Shown: positions 26,348-36,210, counted from the first letter of the stretch. The stretch: 64,000 bases of DNA from Aliivibrio sp. EL58 (GCF_900312675.1 NZ_OMPC01000009.1:868001-932000), one strand, 5' to 3'. Numbers and translations: made by a program. Notes: a model not told the origin generated them from the sequence alone.

Positions 26348-26397
26348 AAAAACTGAAATAAACACCTTATATAGCACATTAATTATTGGAATTTAGA

Positions 26398-26937
26398 ATG
26401 AAAAATATCTTTGTAAAAACTGCTGGCATAATTATTCTTGCATCAACACTAACAGGCTGTATTGGTAGTAATGCCGTTACAGGGAAAGTAATGAAGTTTA
26501 ATGTAGAGGTGGTAGATAACCGCTACGCTAGAGCTGGAGTTAACCTACTTCTTGCGCCTGTCTACGGTATTACGACCGCCGTTGATTATACATTATTTAA
26601 CTCATTAGAGTTCTGGACAGGTAAGAACCCTCTTAATGGTAATTCGCATATCTTTGACTCAAAGGTAGATACTAAATTTAAAGTGAATGATGAACTAGAC
26701 TCATCGTTAAGAGATGCGCCTATCGCACCGATCACGAATAATCGAATGATTAAAACAGGTGAAATGAAAGCCATTGACGAAAACACTATCCAAATGGATA
26801 TCGTATATAACAATGGAGATACTGGTATATTAACGGGGATCCGTGATGGTGAAAATGTGAATTATTATATTGATGATGAGCTTATATCACAGACTACCAT
26901 AACTCAATTAGAAGCACTGAAAGAAGAAAGTGTTTAA
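26398..26937 (+). CDS. DUF3332-type lipoprotein
   Basis: 179 residues from the ATG at 26398, giving a clean lipoprotein signal (lipobox LTGC); an ATG 12 bases earlier is less likely. The mature start GSNAVTGKVMKFNVEVVDNRYARAG and LFNSLEFWTGKNPLNG match the DUF3332 family. Outer-membrane or periplasmic location is expected, function unknown. A motif resembling the AraC-region sites lies 300 bases upstream. Confidence 0.8.
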   Translation: MKNIFVKTAGIIILASTLTGCIGSNAVTGKVMKFNVEVVDNRYARAGVNLLLAPVYGITTAVDYTLFNSLEFWTGKNPLNGNSHIFDSKVDTKFKVNDELDSSLRDAPIAPITNNRMIKTGEMKAIDENTIQMDIVYNNGDTGILTGIRDGENVNYYIDDELISQTTITQLEALKEESV

Positions 26938-26946
26938 TTAATAATT

Positions 26947-26986
26947 AAGCCCCGTATTTATATTATTAAATACGGGGCTTTTTTTT
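26947..26986 (+). terminator. Terminator after the DUF3332 gene
   Basis: Stem AGCCCCGTATTTA / TAAATACGGGGCT followed by eight T; the reverse side can also serve the convergent ion-channel operon. Confidence 0.9.
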
Positions 26987-26990
26987 CAAT

Positions 26991-27644
26991 TTAACGTGAT
27001 TGGTTTAGATGACTACTCACCAAACTCGCTACCATTATCGCTAAATAAAAACCACCTAATATCGATTCAATAAAAACAAAAAATCGTGGTATTGGTAATA
27101 TCGGAGAAATATCCCCATAACCAACCGTGGTTAACGTGATAAAACTAAAATATATCACGTCAAACAAGTTATCAATCCAAGGTTTCGCTTCTATTCCATT
27201 AAATGAATGCGGAAAAAGCTCTATTTGAATAAGATAAATAATGGCCCAAGAAACACCCAACAATAAATACACACACACAGAGCCAACAATTTGGTTTCGA
27301 CTCACGTTATCAGGCAACATAACTTGCTTTAAAGCGGTGTAAGTATGAGATAACAAAAAGAACAACAATGCTCCTAATGTAATTAAAGAAAGATCGTACC
27401 CTTCTAGAAAAGAGATCCCTCCAGATATCGAAGCAATGCTCAACAAAAAGCCATACCAAGTTCTATACAATGCCTGCTTTCGATTCACGCCGACAATAGA
27501 GATGGCTAAACAAAGAATAATTAATGCTAATACCATTTTCTGGCCGCCACTAAAGAGCTGCTGCATGACAGCGCTCATAAAGAGCAAACCTAGTAGCGCA
27601 AAAAGCAGAAAGTAAAAATTATCATCACCTGACACTTTTTTCAT
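26991..27644 (-). CDS. Two-pore-helix potassium channel family protein
   Basis: 217 residues with about six hydrophobic segments. The selectivity filter TLTTVGYGDISP is perfect for a K+ channel (ion_trans_2 type). There is no cytosolic RCK/TrkA domain, so gating is not nucleotide-regulated. It starts 2 bases after the AI-2E family gene and is the last gene of the four-gene operon from 30870. Confidence 0.83.
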   Translation of the reverse strand: MKKVSGDDNFYFLLFALLGLLFMSAVMQQLFSGGQKMVLALIILCLAISIVGVNRKQALYRTWYGFLLSIASISGGISFLEGYDLSLITLGALLFFLLSHTYTALKQVMLPDNVSRNQIVGSVCVYLLLGVSWAIIYLIQIELFPHSFNGIEAKPWIDNLFDVIYFSFITLTTVGYGDISPILPIPRFFVFIESILGGFYLAIMVASLVSSHLNQSR

Positions 27645-27646
27645 TG

Positions 27647-28714
27647 CTATTTACCTGATGATTCATGATCTAACCAAACAACAAACAATTGATAAGTTAA
27701 ACTTAAAATCACTGCACCAACAAATAAACCAACAATACCAGACATTGCCATGCCCCCTAATGCACCCAGTAAAATAACCAACATAGGGGTGTCAGAGCCA
27801 CGACTAAGCAACATAGGTTTTAATACCGCATCACTACCACTCACAACAATACACCATATTAGAAAAAGAACAGCGGTTGTCGTGGTATCAACACTAAAGA
27901 CATAAAGAATGACAGGTAATAACGCAAGAATAGGAGGAAGTTGGATAATCGCAATAAGCATAACAAGCAACATCCATAAACCAATAGCAGGGACACCAGC
28001 AAATGCCATCCCTACCCCAGCCATCACCGATTGAATAACAGCGACACCAATAACCCCTTGAACAACACTTCTTACTGTTGTTTTAGATAAGGTTGTTAAC
28101 GCTTCGCCATGCTCTCCCGTTAAACGATTGGCCACTAATACAAAAGCGCGCTCACACTTATCTGCATTCGCCATAAAAGCACCCGCAATGATGGTAGAAA
28201 TAATAAACTGAATGAATCCACCACCAAGAGAGCCGACAAGAGAAGCTAATTTACTCACGATGGCTTTAACTTCATCGCCATATTTTAATAGGACACTTTC
28301 TAAATTTGAAGAAGCTTGAATACCAAAAGCATATGCTTTATCACCCACTAACGGCCAATCTTTAACGGATAAACTCGGTTTAGGTATAGAGATGGTGCCA
28401 TTTTGATAACCCACCACTAATTCAGAGCCGCTTGTATATAGACCCGTTGAAAGCGCGATTAAGGGAATAACTAACAACACTACCCCTATAAAAGCCAAAC
28501 CAGCACTGACCTTCCCTTTCCCAATGCCAAATTTATCATGTCCCCAGGTAACAATTGGGTACAACGCCGTTGCGATTATCCCTCCCCATACAACAAGTAA
28601 CATAAATGGCTTGAGGATAGAAAAACACCAAAATACGAGAATAGCGAGTGCTGCTATCTTAATAAATGCATCTATCGCCTTATTCGAAAAATCACTTTCT
28701 AATTTCATAAACAA
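27647..28714 (-). CDS. AI-2E family transporter
   Basis: 355 residues with the eight-helix pattern of the family: N-terminal LKPFMLLVVWGGIIATALYP, the family's long periplasmic loop, and the C-terminal LLGALGGMAMSGIVGLFVGAVIL. The family includes TqsA-type exporters and Na+/H+ antiporters; the name does not prove autoinducer transport. It lies 19 bases after the DUF2955 gene. Confidence 0.83.
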   Translation of the reverse strand: MFMKLESDFSNKAIDAFIKIAALAILVFWCFSILKPFMLLVVWGGIIATALYPIVTWGHDKFGIGKGKVSAGLAFIGVVLLVIPLIALSTGLYTSGSELVVGYQNGTISIPKPSLSVKDWPLVGDKAYAFGIQASSNLESVLLKYGDEVKAIVSKLASLVGSLGGGFIQFIISTIIAGAFMANADKCERAFVLVANRLTGEHGEALTTLSKTTVRSVVQGVIGVAVIQSVMAGVGMAFAGVPAIGLWMLLVMLIAIIQLPPILALLPVILYVFSVDTTTTAVLFLIWCIVVSGSDAVLKPMLLSRGSDTPMLVILLGALGGMAMSGIVGLFVGAVILSLTYQLFVVWLDHESSGK

Positions 28715-28733
28715 TCCTTGTTCGTAGTAATAA

Positions 28734-29753
28734 TTATGGCTGCATTTTTAAAAACGCCCATTGCCGAGTTTCTAAGAAAAAAGAAACAGCAATCATATAA
28801 ACGCCAATCATAAATAATTGAAATATACGTATTATCATATTGCTATCAATATCTCCCGAACTCATTAATGTACTTCCTAAGAGTACAAGAACGGTACTAA
28901 ATGCTGTCGCATAAATAGGTGCTTTTGCAGGTTTTGTGTAAATTTGAGTTGCTATGATTAGAGCAATGAATGAGATAAATAGCGTATAGAATAGGACATT
29001 AGGAGCAAGACTTAATACAGAGAAAACACCAATAGCTAGAGCGCCACCAATACTGTTAGTAATAATTAAAAACGCACTTAATTTGATTGATTTCTCTCCG
29101 GTTATCATCAAAGACAATAACGCAATAAACATCATTGTCAGCAATGCTTCTGATATTTGAAAAATAAAGAAAAAGCACACAACAGGAAATGAGACGATCA
29201 TCGCTCTAAAAGCGGCATACCATCTTTGTTGCTTAGATAAAGGCGAAGGTTGATACCCTGCAAATGACGATTCATCTTCAGGGAAGTAAATATGAACCAG
29301 TGCAAAAATAATCACCGCAACAACACCTGAACTTGCTAGCCCAGTGGCAAGGAATACCGACATACCTGGGTTTGATATCGCCATAAAAGGAAGCATTAAT
29401 ATTGCGATAATCAATATCGTAGCAAACAGATTCCATTTAGGATCGGTAAATAAGTAATACCCCCATAGCATCATCAATCCAACTAAAATAAGTAGCGGTA
29501 TTGGATATTGAGTAATACCATTTGATAGCAATAAACCAAGCACCATAGTCACTACCATTGCAACGGTTAGTTCATATAGTGTTTCTTTGTTTAATTCCGG
29601 TTTATCAATCAAAAACTTCGCAACAAAAACAGGCGCGACGAACGCTAATGGCCAATTAATCAATGCGGCTAAGAATACGGCAAGACCAACGCCTACCGTA
29701 TATCTAAGTATCTTAGTTTGAATTTGAGGATCATCGATTAAGTTATCTGACAT
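28734..29753 (-). CDS. DUF2955/FUSC-like membrane protein
   Basis: 339 residues with about ten helices, start ILRYTVGVGLAVFLAALINWPLAFVAPVFVA. This resembles the DUF2955 group, related to aromatic-acid exporter permeases of the FUSC type, which pair with HlyD-type adaptors. Its start overlaps the HlyD gene by 11 bases, so a two-part efflux unit with the adaptor is the simplest reading. Confidence 0.75.
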   Translation of the reverse strand: MSDNLIDDPQIQTKILRYTVGVGLAVFLAALINWPLAFVAPVFVAKFLIDKPELNKETLYELTVAMVVTMVLGLLLSNGITQYPIPLLILVGLMMLWGYYLFTDPKWNLFATILIIAILMLPFMAISNPGMSVFLATGLASSGVVAVIIFALVHIYFPEDESSFAGYQPSPLSKQQRWYAAFRAMIVSFPVVCFFFIFQISEALLTMMFIALLSLMITGEKSIKLSAFLIITNSIGGALAIGVFSVLSLAPNVLFYTLFISFIALIIATQIYTKPAKAPIYATAFSTVLVLLGSTLMSSGDIDSNMIIRIFQLFMIGVYMIAVSFFLETRQWAFLKMQP

Positions 29754-30870
29754 AAGACATCAAACTCACAAAGCGGATCCACAACTTACCTATCGAGTTA
29801 AAAATAACGTTATCACCACTATATACAATCACATCCGCTTGCCCACCGATACGTAATTGGCCTGTAGTTTGTGAGTGATCAAACTCAATCGCAATTGGCA
29901 GCATCTGTGTTTGTCGTAGCCAGCCAGTTTGATTATTTGCTTGGGCTAGCTTACCCGCCTGATTGTTTTGTCCCCAATCAACACCCCAATCAACACTTGT
30001 TACCGTTCCTTGGATCACTTTACCTGGTGCAAAATCGAGTGCCATTTCAACCTTATCGCCAACTTCCACATTACCTAAACTGTTCTCACGAAAATAAGCT
30101 TCAATCCAAATACTTTCGGTTGATACGAACGTCATTATAGGTTGCCCAGCAGAAGCATAAAAACCTTCAGACAAACTGAAGTTTGATACGCCTCCATCAG
30201 TAGGTGCTTTGATTTCTGTTCGAGATAAATTAATTTGAGCTTGCTCTAATGCCAGTAATGCCGCTTTAATTTGGCTATTGTCTTCGCCATCAGCGCCTAG
30301 TTGTTTCTTTGACTTTTCTAGATCTGCTTGAGCATTGACGACATTTGCTTTCGCTGTCGCTAATGATGCTCGTGCTTTATCCGCATCGGCTTTCGATACA
30401 ACACCACGTTCAGCCATTTCAAGAATACGATGAGATTGCAGTCGGGTATTTTCTAGTTCAACATTTGCACTGGTCAACCTAGCTTGTGATGAAGCAATAA
30501 CCGCCGTTTGAGCCCCAACATTTTGACCTGCAAGTTCTAAACTTTGCTCGGCTTGCTGTAATGCAATTTCATAATCAACAGGGTTTAATTTAGCAAGGAC
30601 GTCACCTTGTTTAATTAATTGGTTAGGTTGGACTAAAATATCTAATACTTGACCAGAGACTTGAGGTTTAATAGGAACGACGTAACCTTTTACTCTCGCA
30701 TTGTCTGTTAAAGGGATAATGCGATCAGATACGATGCTAAACAATAATAAAGCGGCAACTGTAAATAATAAGTAGTTAGTTATTTTACGAACTTTATTTG
30801 TTTTCTGAGCGGCATTATCTGCGGATGTGTTTTCACTCTCTTCTTTTGGCGTTTTTATTTCTTCAGTCAT
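29743..30870 (-). CDS. HlyD/EmrA-type membrane fusion protein
   Basis: 375 residues. One membrane helix (residues 32-50), a biotinyl-lipoyl half domain with GYVVPIKPQVSGQVLDI, two long helices forming a hairpin, then IKAPTDGGVSNFSLSEG and a beta-barrel part. It is the periplasmic adaptor of an efflux pump or exporter. No outer-membrane TolC-type gene is next to it. It is divergent from an AraC-type regulator gene 276 bases away, which may control it. Confidence 0.87.
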   Translation of the reverse strand: MTEEIKTPKEESENTSADNAAQKTNKVRKITNYLLFTVAALLLFSIVSDRIIPLTDNARVKGYVVPIKPQVSGQVLDILVQPNQLIKQGDVLAKLNPVDYEIALQQAEQSLELAGQNVGAQTAVIASSQARLTSANVELENTRLQSHRILEMAERGVVSKADADKARASLATAKANVVNAQADLEKSKKQLGADGEDNSQIKAALLALEQAQINLSRTEIKAPTDGGVSNFSLSEGFYASAGQPIMTFVSTESIWIEAYFRENSLGNVEVGDKVEMALDFAPGKVIQGTVTSVDWGVDWGQNNQAGKLAQANNQTGWLRQTQMLPIAIEFDHSQTTGQLRIGGQADVIVYSGDNVIFNSIGKLWIRFVSLMSYVR

Positions 30871-31083
30871 ATTTTTACCTACTGCTAATGGAATCCATTC
30901 CTCAACTATATGTATAGCTGTTATTTGGAAAAAATCGAGGGATTTACATAAAAAATACTTATTATTTAGTTGTTTATTTATAGCGACTTAATAGATTCCA
31001 ATATACAAGCACCTCACCACTTTGTGTTGTCTGTCGCAAATTCACATAAAAGACAAATATATCAACAAATACCAAATGAAAAC

Positions 31084-31100
31084 TTACCATTTTGCGCCAA
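31084..31100 (+). promoter_or_regulatory. Shared 17-bp motif, site A
   Basis: TTACCATTTTGCGCCAA, 47 bases before the araC-type start at 31147 and in the divergent control region of the HlyD operon. Same motif as sites B to E. Confidence 0.6.
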
Positions 31101-31146
31101 TAATTATAAAAGGCTCCTAATATTTAAAAGTAGGTAGATATAAACA

Positions 31147-32154
31147 ATGTTGAATAAAAAAACAGCACCATTACCAATGATTCGTACTGGTTATACAAAA
31201 ATTTTAATTGATGTTTTTTCAAAGCACGGCATTCATATTCAAGAGGTATTGCGAGACTCGGGCTTACCTCCAGATCTTTTTCATACAGACAAAGAATTTT
31301 TACCTACTGAGCCCGTTAAACGCTTAATCTATTTACTGTCATCTCAAGTTGGAGTTAATAATTTTAGTGACCTATTAAGACTGGCCTTTCGACAACGAAT
31401 TATTCCTCAAGTATTAACACAGTTTGATAGTGCCATCACCATTAAAGACGCGCTTGGAAAAGCCACTGAAATATTCAATCGTGATTCTCCTGGCAGTTCA
31501 ATTTCATTTGAACAAGAGTATGGTAAATATTGGTTTTGTCGCTCTGCACCTTATGAGGACAGTGTTTACTTTTTGTGGGGAGAGGTTTTTGCGGTCTTAT
31601 ACATCATCGAGCTCATTCAGGCCTTAACTAAGACCGATTGGTTCCCTGAACAAGTACGAATTCAGCATAATGATGCCGATGCTTTATTGTCTTCGTTAAA
31701 CAATAAAACACAGTTATTTATAGGTCAAAATACAACAGCAGTATTAATTGACGATGACATTCTTAATAAAGAAATTCACATATCAAGTTCTGATACAGAA
31801 AAGAAACAACCACTCATTGAATGGCATTCTAGTTTTAGTGACAGTGTTTTTACGGCTTTACTTCCTTATGTGAGAGAGCATTCGTTAACGGTTGATCAAG
31901 CAGCAAAGCTTCTTAATATGACCTCAAGGACATTCCAACGACGCTTAAAGGAAGAGCGAACCTCATTTAGACAGATAAAAGAGAGCCTGATGCTATCTGT
32001 CTCATGTGAATTAATGGAAGAGGGTTACTCGCTGACCCATATATCAAACCAACTTGGTTACAATAATATCTCGCACTTTTCTCGAGCATTTAAACGGATC
32101 AGCGGGTTAACCCCTAAGTTATATAAGAAAACGATTCTTGGTTTACGAACCTAG
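31147..32154 (+). CDS. AraC-family transcriptional regulator (first)
   Basis: 335 residues. N-terminal ligand-sensing domain of the arabinose-binding-like (PF12625-type) group; C-terminal double HTH with LTVDQAAKLLNMTSRTFQRRL and ISNQLGYNNISHFSRAFKRISGLTPKLYK. Divergent from the HlyD operon, which is the usual position of a local activator. Its C-terminal domain is clearly related to that of the regulator at 33610. A motif site lies in its own promoter. Confidence 0.88.
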   Translation: MLNKKTAPLPMIRTGYTKILIDVFSKHGIHIQEVLRDSGLPPDLFHTDKEFLPTEPVKRLIYLLSSQVGVNNFSDLLRLAFRQRIIPQVLTQFDSAITIKDALGKATEIFNRDSPGSSISFEQEYGKYWFCRSAPYEDSVYFLWGEVFAVLYIIELIQALTKTDWFPEQVRIQHNDADALLSSLNNKTQLFIGQNTTAVLIDDDILNKEIHISSSDTEKKQPLIEWHSSFSDSVFTALLPYVREHSLTVDQAAKLLNMTSRTFQRRLKEERTSFRQIKESLMLSVSCELMEEGYSLTHISNQLGYNNISHFSRAFKRISGLTPKLYKKTILGLRT

Positions 32155-32184
32155 TCGCTTTCCATATTTAATCATTTTATGAGG

Positions 32185-33444
32185 TTATAAAGCGTTCTTA
32201 TACACAACACCGTCTTTCATGATTAATTTTTGTGTTTTAGGGTTTGTTACACATTCAACACCATTTAAAGGATTTCCTTCAATAATAAGTAAGTCTGCGT
32301 AAGCACCTTCAGTGATTTGGCCTAGTTTTCCTTCTTGGTATGGGTGCTTGTATGTAGACATCTCAAACAAACGACCACAGTTCGAAGTCACCATTTTAAG
32401 AGCGGTTAATGAATCAAATACCGTTTCAATCGCTTGTAGCTCTTCTGATTGTGTTTTATGAACATCAAGTGTGCCTACGCAATCGGTACCAAAACAAATA
32501 TTTTGGATATCATATTTTTTAATTAGATCCGCCGATTTAAACATCGCTTTACCCACTCTTTCTGTTTTTTGGTACAAGGTTTCATTACCAAGTGGGATTT
32601 TTCGTTCAGCAATAAGTGATGAGGTAAAATACGATGGAATCACAAAAATCCCTTTATCTTTGATCGTTTTAGCAATGTCATCATCCATAATCGTTGCATG
32701 TTCAAAAGACATAACACCCGCTTCAGCAGCTCTTCTCATGGCATCCGCAGTATGAATATGCGCAGCCACGTATGTACCGTAATCTGATGCAGCTTCAACT
32801 GCTGCTTTCATTTCATCTAATGTGTATTGAATCGTATCGAGTGGATCAAACGACGATGAAGCACCACCACCGGCCATCATTTTAATTTGCGATGCACCCA
32901 TAAATAACTGCTCACGTACCGCTCTAAGCACTTCTGAGCGTCCATCTGCTACTTTAAATGCGCCAGTTTTCATTATTGGAGAATCTTCATGACTACCAGT
33001 ACGTTCTTGTGCTTGGTTTTGACGATAATCAGAATGGCCACAGGTTTGCGAAATAGCCGCTTGAGAGGGCAAAATTCTTGGACCGGTCGCATAACCATTA
33101 TCGATACAGTTTTTGAGACCAAGTGTATTACCTGCAACATCACGAACGGTAGTGAAACCACGCATTAACATGCCTTCAGCCACTTTAGCAGAGCGAATTG
33201 CGACTTCTTCTCTCGTCATTTTATCTAATTCATGAAAAGGCGCTGACATTGTTATATGTACGTGAGCATCCATCAGACCTGGCATGACTGTGCCGCCTTT
33301 AGCATCAATAATTTCATTAGCTAAAGATAAGTCAACATCACCGATTTGAGTGATCACGTTATTTTCAATTAATAAAGATACATTTTCTTGTAACTGATTA
33401 TCTACACCGTTAAATACGTTAGCGTTAGTAATTACTGTAGTCAT
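32185..33444 (-). CDS. Metal-dependent amidohydrolase (imidazolonepropionase-like)
   Basis: 419 residues. The metal-binding DAHVHI follows the standard strand GGTVMPGLM; later VAAHIHTADAMRRA, FEHATIMDDD and FGTDCVGTLD supply His and Asp ligands; a small beta domain closes the end (GAYADLLIIEGNPL). It resembles Xaa-Pro dipeptidase or imidazolonepropionase-like hydrolases. No signal peptide, so it is cytoplasmic. Substrate unknown. It sits between two AraC-type genes. Confidence 0.84.
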   Translation of the reverse strand: MTTVITNANVFNGVDNQLQENVSLLIENNVITQIGDVDLSLANEIIDAKGGTVMPGLMDAHVHITMSAPFHELDKMTREEVAIRSAKVAEGMLMRGFTTVRDVAGNTLGLKNCIDNGYATGPRILPSQAAISQTCGHSDYRQNQAQERTGSHEDSPIMKTGAFKVADGRSEVLRAVREQLFMGASQIKMMAGGGASSSFDPLDTIQYTLDEMKAAVEAASDYGTYVAAHIHTADAMRRAAEAGVMSFEHATIMDDDIAKTIKDKGIFVIPSYFTSSLIAERKIPLGNETLYQKTERVGKAMFKSADLIKKYDIQNICFGTDCVGTLDVHKTQSEELQAIETVFDSLTALKMVTSNCGRLFEMSTYKHPYQEGKLGQITEGAYADLLIIEGNPLNGVECVTNPKTQKLIMKDGVVYKNAL

Positions 33445-33505
33445 ATTTTTCTCTCTTTAATTTTGTGGGGACAGAGAGATAATAGGTTAAATTTAACGCA
33501 GAGAA

Positions 33506-33522
33506 TTGCCATTTGACGACAA
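33506..33522 (+). promoter_or_regulatory. Weak copy of the shared motif, site F
   Basis: TTGCCATTTGACGACAA, four mismatches from the motif, about 60 bases upstream of the amidohydrolase start. Confidence 0.3.
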
Positions 33523-33609
33523 GTGAAAGTTTGTATTATTGATTTAATCTTTAGGTACACGGCAACCAAAAAAAAGGCGTCTCGTAACTTAAATATCTGG
33601 AGGGTCTAT

Positions 33610-34635
33610 TTAGGTAGATCCTGACTTTAAAAGATTAACTTTACGATATTGAGACGGAGATACCCCATAGATCCGTTTAAATGCACGAGAAAAATGCCCG
33701 GCATCAGAGTAACCATATTTAGTCGCTATGTGAGTAATTGGCTTATTTGTTTCAACAAGCTCAGCGACTATTTGTTCGAAGCACATTTCTTCAATTAAGA
33801 TTTTGTATACTGTGCCATCATTTTTTAATTTACGTTGAAGTGTTCTCACATTCATACGTAAAATTTCAGAAGCCAGTTTAATTGGTAATTTCCCTACTGG
33901 TAGATATGGGAAAATTGCTATTTTAAATTGCTCAGTAAAACTCATATTCTGCAGAGCAATAGCTTGTTTTACACTGTTCTTGTCTTTCTCTAAAACGGTT
34001 ACCTTAGAGAATAAAATAGAGGCTGGAATTTCTAATGCCGTTACTGGTCTTTCTGTAAAAAACTGTGTTTTATTAAGCGTAGGAAGATTCAAAAAATCAT
34101 GATCATCCTTACTGCGAATCCCGATCCGTGTTGGACTCCATTCACTTTTAGTTAAAGATCTTAATAATTCAGACATGAATAGAACTGAAAACATTTCAGC
34201 ATACTTAAACCAAGGTTCATCAACCCCTGATTTCTCACGAACTAGCCACCAAGAACCGACGCTTTCTTGCACATAAACTTTTGCGCCTGTAGATTCTTTT
34301 GATAATAAATCTGAAAACTCATCTAAAGTCGATTTCAAATCCCCCTCATAACTCAAACGTTTAAGAAATGATGGAATATAACTATCCTTACACAATCGCC
34401 AAAATAAAACGCCAAGCCGATCATTTCCTACATTACGACTTAGCACTTCCATTAAATTCTTAAGGCATGACTCTGGTAGATAAGTATATTGTCGCTCATC
34501 CTCCATAATATCGATTGGGATCATGGATTCTCTAAGCAATAAATAACTCTTACTGTCTAATTCTTGAATTATGGATGAAAAAAATCTAACGCTTTCTTTT
34601 GTCACTAGCTGAAGCGGATCACGGCTCTCATTCAT
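33610..34635 (-). CDS. AraC-family transcriptional regulator (second)
   Basis: 341 residues. Same architecture as the regulator at 31147: PF12625-type N-terminus (PESCLKNLMEVLSRNVG), C-terminal HTH pair with LASEILRMNVRTLQRKL and IATKYGYSDAGHFSRAFKRIYGVSPSQYR. The two are paralogues by eye. Divergent from the retropepsin-like gene at 34915, with motif sites B and C in between. Confidence 0.87.
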   Translation of the reverse strand: MNESRDPLQLVTKESVRFFSSIIQELDSKSYLLLRESMIPIDIMEDERQYTYLPESCLKNLMEVLSRNVGNDRLGVLFWRLCKDSYIPSFLKRLSYEGDLKSTLDEFSDLLSKESTGAKVYVQESVGSWWLVREKSGVDEPWFKYAEMFSVLFMSELLRSLTKSEWSPTRIGIRSKDDHDFLNLPTLNKTQFFTERPVTALEIPASILFSKVTVLEKDKNSVKQAIALQNMSFTEQFKIAIFPYLPVGKLPIKLASEILRMNVRTLQRKLKNDGTVYKILIEEMCFEQIVAELVETNKPITHIATKYGYSDAGHFSRAFKRIYGVSPSQYRKVNLLKSGST

Positions 34636-34791
34636 AACTAACTTCCTTCCTCTGAACCAACAAGTACTCTTGGAGTAAGCCTGCTAAATCAATCTCAAAA
34701 TCTAATTCATTAATATCTTTTATTTTACATAAAATAACCATCGTCGTTCTCCATTAAAAATAATTACCATAATGGAAAAACAATATTAAAA

Positions 34792-34808
34792 TTACCATTT
34801 CGCGCCAT
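34792..34808 (+). promoter_or_regulatory. Shared 17-bp motif, site B
   Basis: TTACCATTTCGCGCCAT, in the divergent region between the second araC-type gene and the retropepsin-like gene. Confidence 0.6.
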
Positions 34809-34844
34809 ATCGAAATAAATATCCTTAAATAAGAGAGATAATAG

Positions 34845-34861
34845 TTGGCGTAAAATGATAA
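34845..34861 (-). promoter_or_regulatory. Shared 17-bp motif, site C
   Basis: Minus strand reads TTATCATTTTACGCCAA, two mismatches. Inverted relative to site B, about 53 bases away centre to centre, just before the retropepsin-like gene. Confidence 0.5.
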
Positions 34862-34914
34862 GTAAAAATGTGCTCACCACCTTAAAGTTAACCGATACTT
34901 TAAGAGGTTATAAA

Positions 34915-35394
34915 ATGAAAAAATACATCGCTATTATTGCAATATCATCCGCTTTTTTATCTTCAGCTCTATCCGCTCAAACATCAGGATTACAAGTCTT
35001 TGGACAAATAGAGCAAACGCAAATTGAAGATGTATCAACTCAACTGCCAAGCCGTATTGACTCAGGAGCAACGATCTCTTCTGTTCATGCAATCAATATC
35101 AAAACCCATTTTGAGAGTGAGAAAGAAATGGTTACATTTGACTTTCCCCTGCCTAATGGAGAGATAATCAAAATGAAAAAGAAGGTAGTACGAGTAGCAA
35201 AAATCCGTCAGGCTAGCAGTAATACTATCAAGACTCGTCCGGTTGTTAATCTAAATGTAGTAATCCAAGGCGAACCTATCTTTGCTGAATTTACATTAAA
35301 AGACAGAAGTCACATGACATACCCAGTTCTTATTGGGCGAAATATTCTAGAAAATAGAGCTATTGTTGATGTCTCTATTAATCAACCGTTGTAA
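34915..35394 (+). CDS. Secreted retropepsin-like (putative zinc protease family) protein
   Basis: 159 residues from the ATG at 34915 with AGAGG upstream; an earlier ATG at 34858 would add a non-signal segment. Signal peptide ends near LSAQTS. The active-site-like IDSGATISSVHA is the retropepsin D-S/T-G-A turn; EFTLKDRSHMTYPVLIGRNIL is the conserved second half of the family annotated as ATP-dependent zinc protease. It is a shorter cousin of the lipoprotein at 53662, with no ligase partner here. Confidence 0.8.
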   Translation: MKKYIAIIAISSAFLSSALSAQTSGLQVFGQIEQTQIEDVSTQLPSRIDSGATISSVHAINIKTHFESEKEMVTFDFPLPNGEIIKMKKKVVRVAKIRQASSNTIKTRPVVNLNVVIQGEPIFAEFTLKDRSHMTYPVLIGRNILENRAIVDVSINQPL

Positions 35395-35430
35395 TCTTAA
35401 TTACTATCGATGACTTGAGATGAAAGCGAA

Positions 35431-36210
35431 CTAGAATCGATAGGCGTATCCCAGTTGGGGCCCTTTTTCTACTAGGTCGATTTCTATATTCACACCTTCT
35501 GCTTTCATCTCATTGGCAATATTCAGATAACGGTAACCAAACCATAGGTTGTGAGCTTCTGTAAACTGATAAATTCCCATAATATTAAAGCCATGATTAA
35601 CGTCGTTATCGCCTATAACATTAAAATCAGCACTTACTGATATACCCCAGCGATCATCAAAATATTTGTTGTATTTAATACCAACAAGCCAATCAAATAG
35701 ATGCTCTTTCGCCAACAAAGCCGACCCATTTACATTAATAAAACCATCATTTGATAATGCATTAATATCCAGTTCAACTTGACTGTATGTATGGCGAACA
35801 CCAGTGAGTATTTCTAGATTAGGATAGATTTCATACCCAAAAAATAAATCATTAACCGACAAATGCATTCTTGTTGTTATATCGTGCCCAGGAGAGATAA
35901 CGGTACCCGTTATAGGACCATCTAAACCTTCTGTTTGCACCGAGTCTTTCATATATAGGTAATTTGCACGAGCACCAACTAACCACTTCCCTTTTCTAGC
36001 ATAAAAATCCCCCATTAAACCAAAAGCTAGTCCGTCCCATATATTTTCAAATGGAACATCAACACGAACAATATCCTCACCAGAAGATACACTGCCTTCG
36101 ATACTAGGTGCCCACATCATTGGGAAAACAAGCAGGAAGTCCCACTCCTCCTGCTCTTTTGCAAAAACTGATGTACTAAAAATCACAAAAAGAAACAATC
36201 CATATTTCAT
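35431..36210 (-). CDS. Outer-membrane beta-barrel protein of unknown function
   Basis: 259 residues from the ATG at 36210 (with GGGA 8 bases before), giving signal peptide MKYGLFLFVIFSTSVFA. The mature part alternates polar and hydrophobic residues with many aromatic ends (WFGYRYLN, LVGIKYNKYF) and ends in YAYRF, typical of the last strand of an outer-membrane barrel. Family not recognised. Divergent from 36430 with motif site D between them. Confidence 0.7.
   Translation of the reverse strand: MKYGLFLFVIFSTSVFAKEQEEWDFLLVFPMMWAPSIEGSVSSGEDIVRVDVPFENIWDGLAFGLMGDFYARKGKWLVGARANYLYMKDSVQTEGLDGPITGTVISPGHDITTRMHLSVNDLFFGYEIYPNLEILTGVRHTYSQVELDINALSNDGFINVNGSALLAKEHLFDWLVGIKYNKYFDDRWGISVSADFNVIGDNDVNHGFNIMGIYQFTEAHNLWFGYRYLNIANEMKAEGVNIEIDLVEKGPQLGYAYRF

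Larger units (their letters stand above)
26029..26397. other. Intergenic region with motif site and a possible small ORF
   Basis: Holds an inverted copy of the shared 17-bp motif at 26085-26101 and a 53-codon open frame at 26186-26347. Nothing else is recognised. Confidence 0.4.

Noticed and set aside
31018-31040. TGTCGCAAATTCACA as another regulator site
   Set aside because: Only a loose resemblance to the 17-bp motif that needs a gap; not counted.
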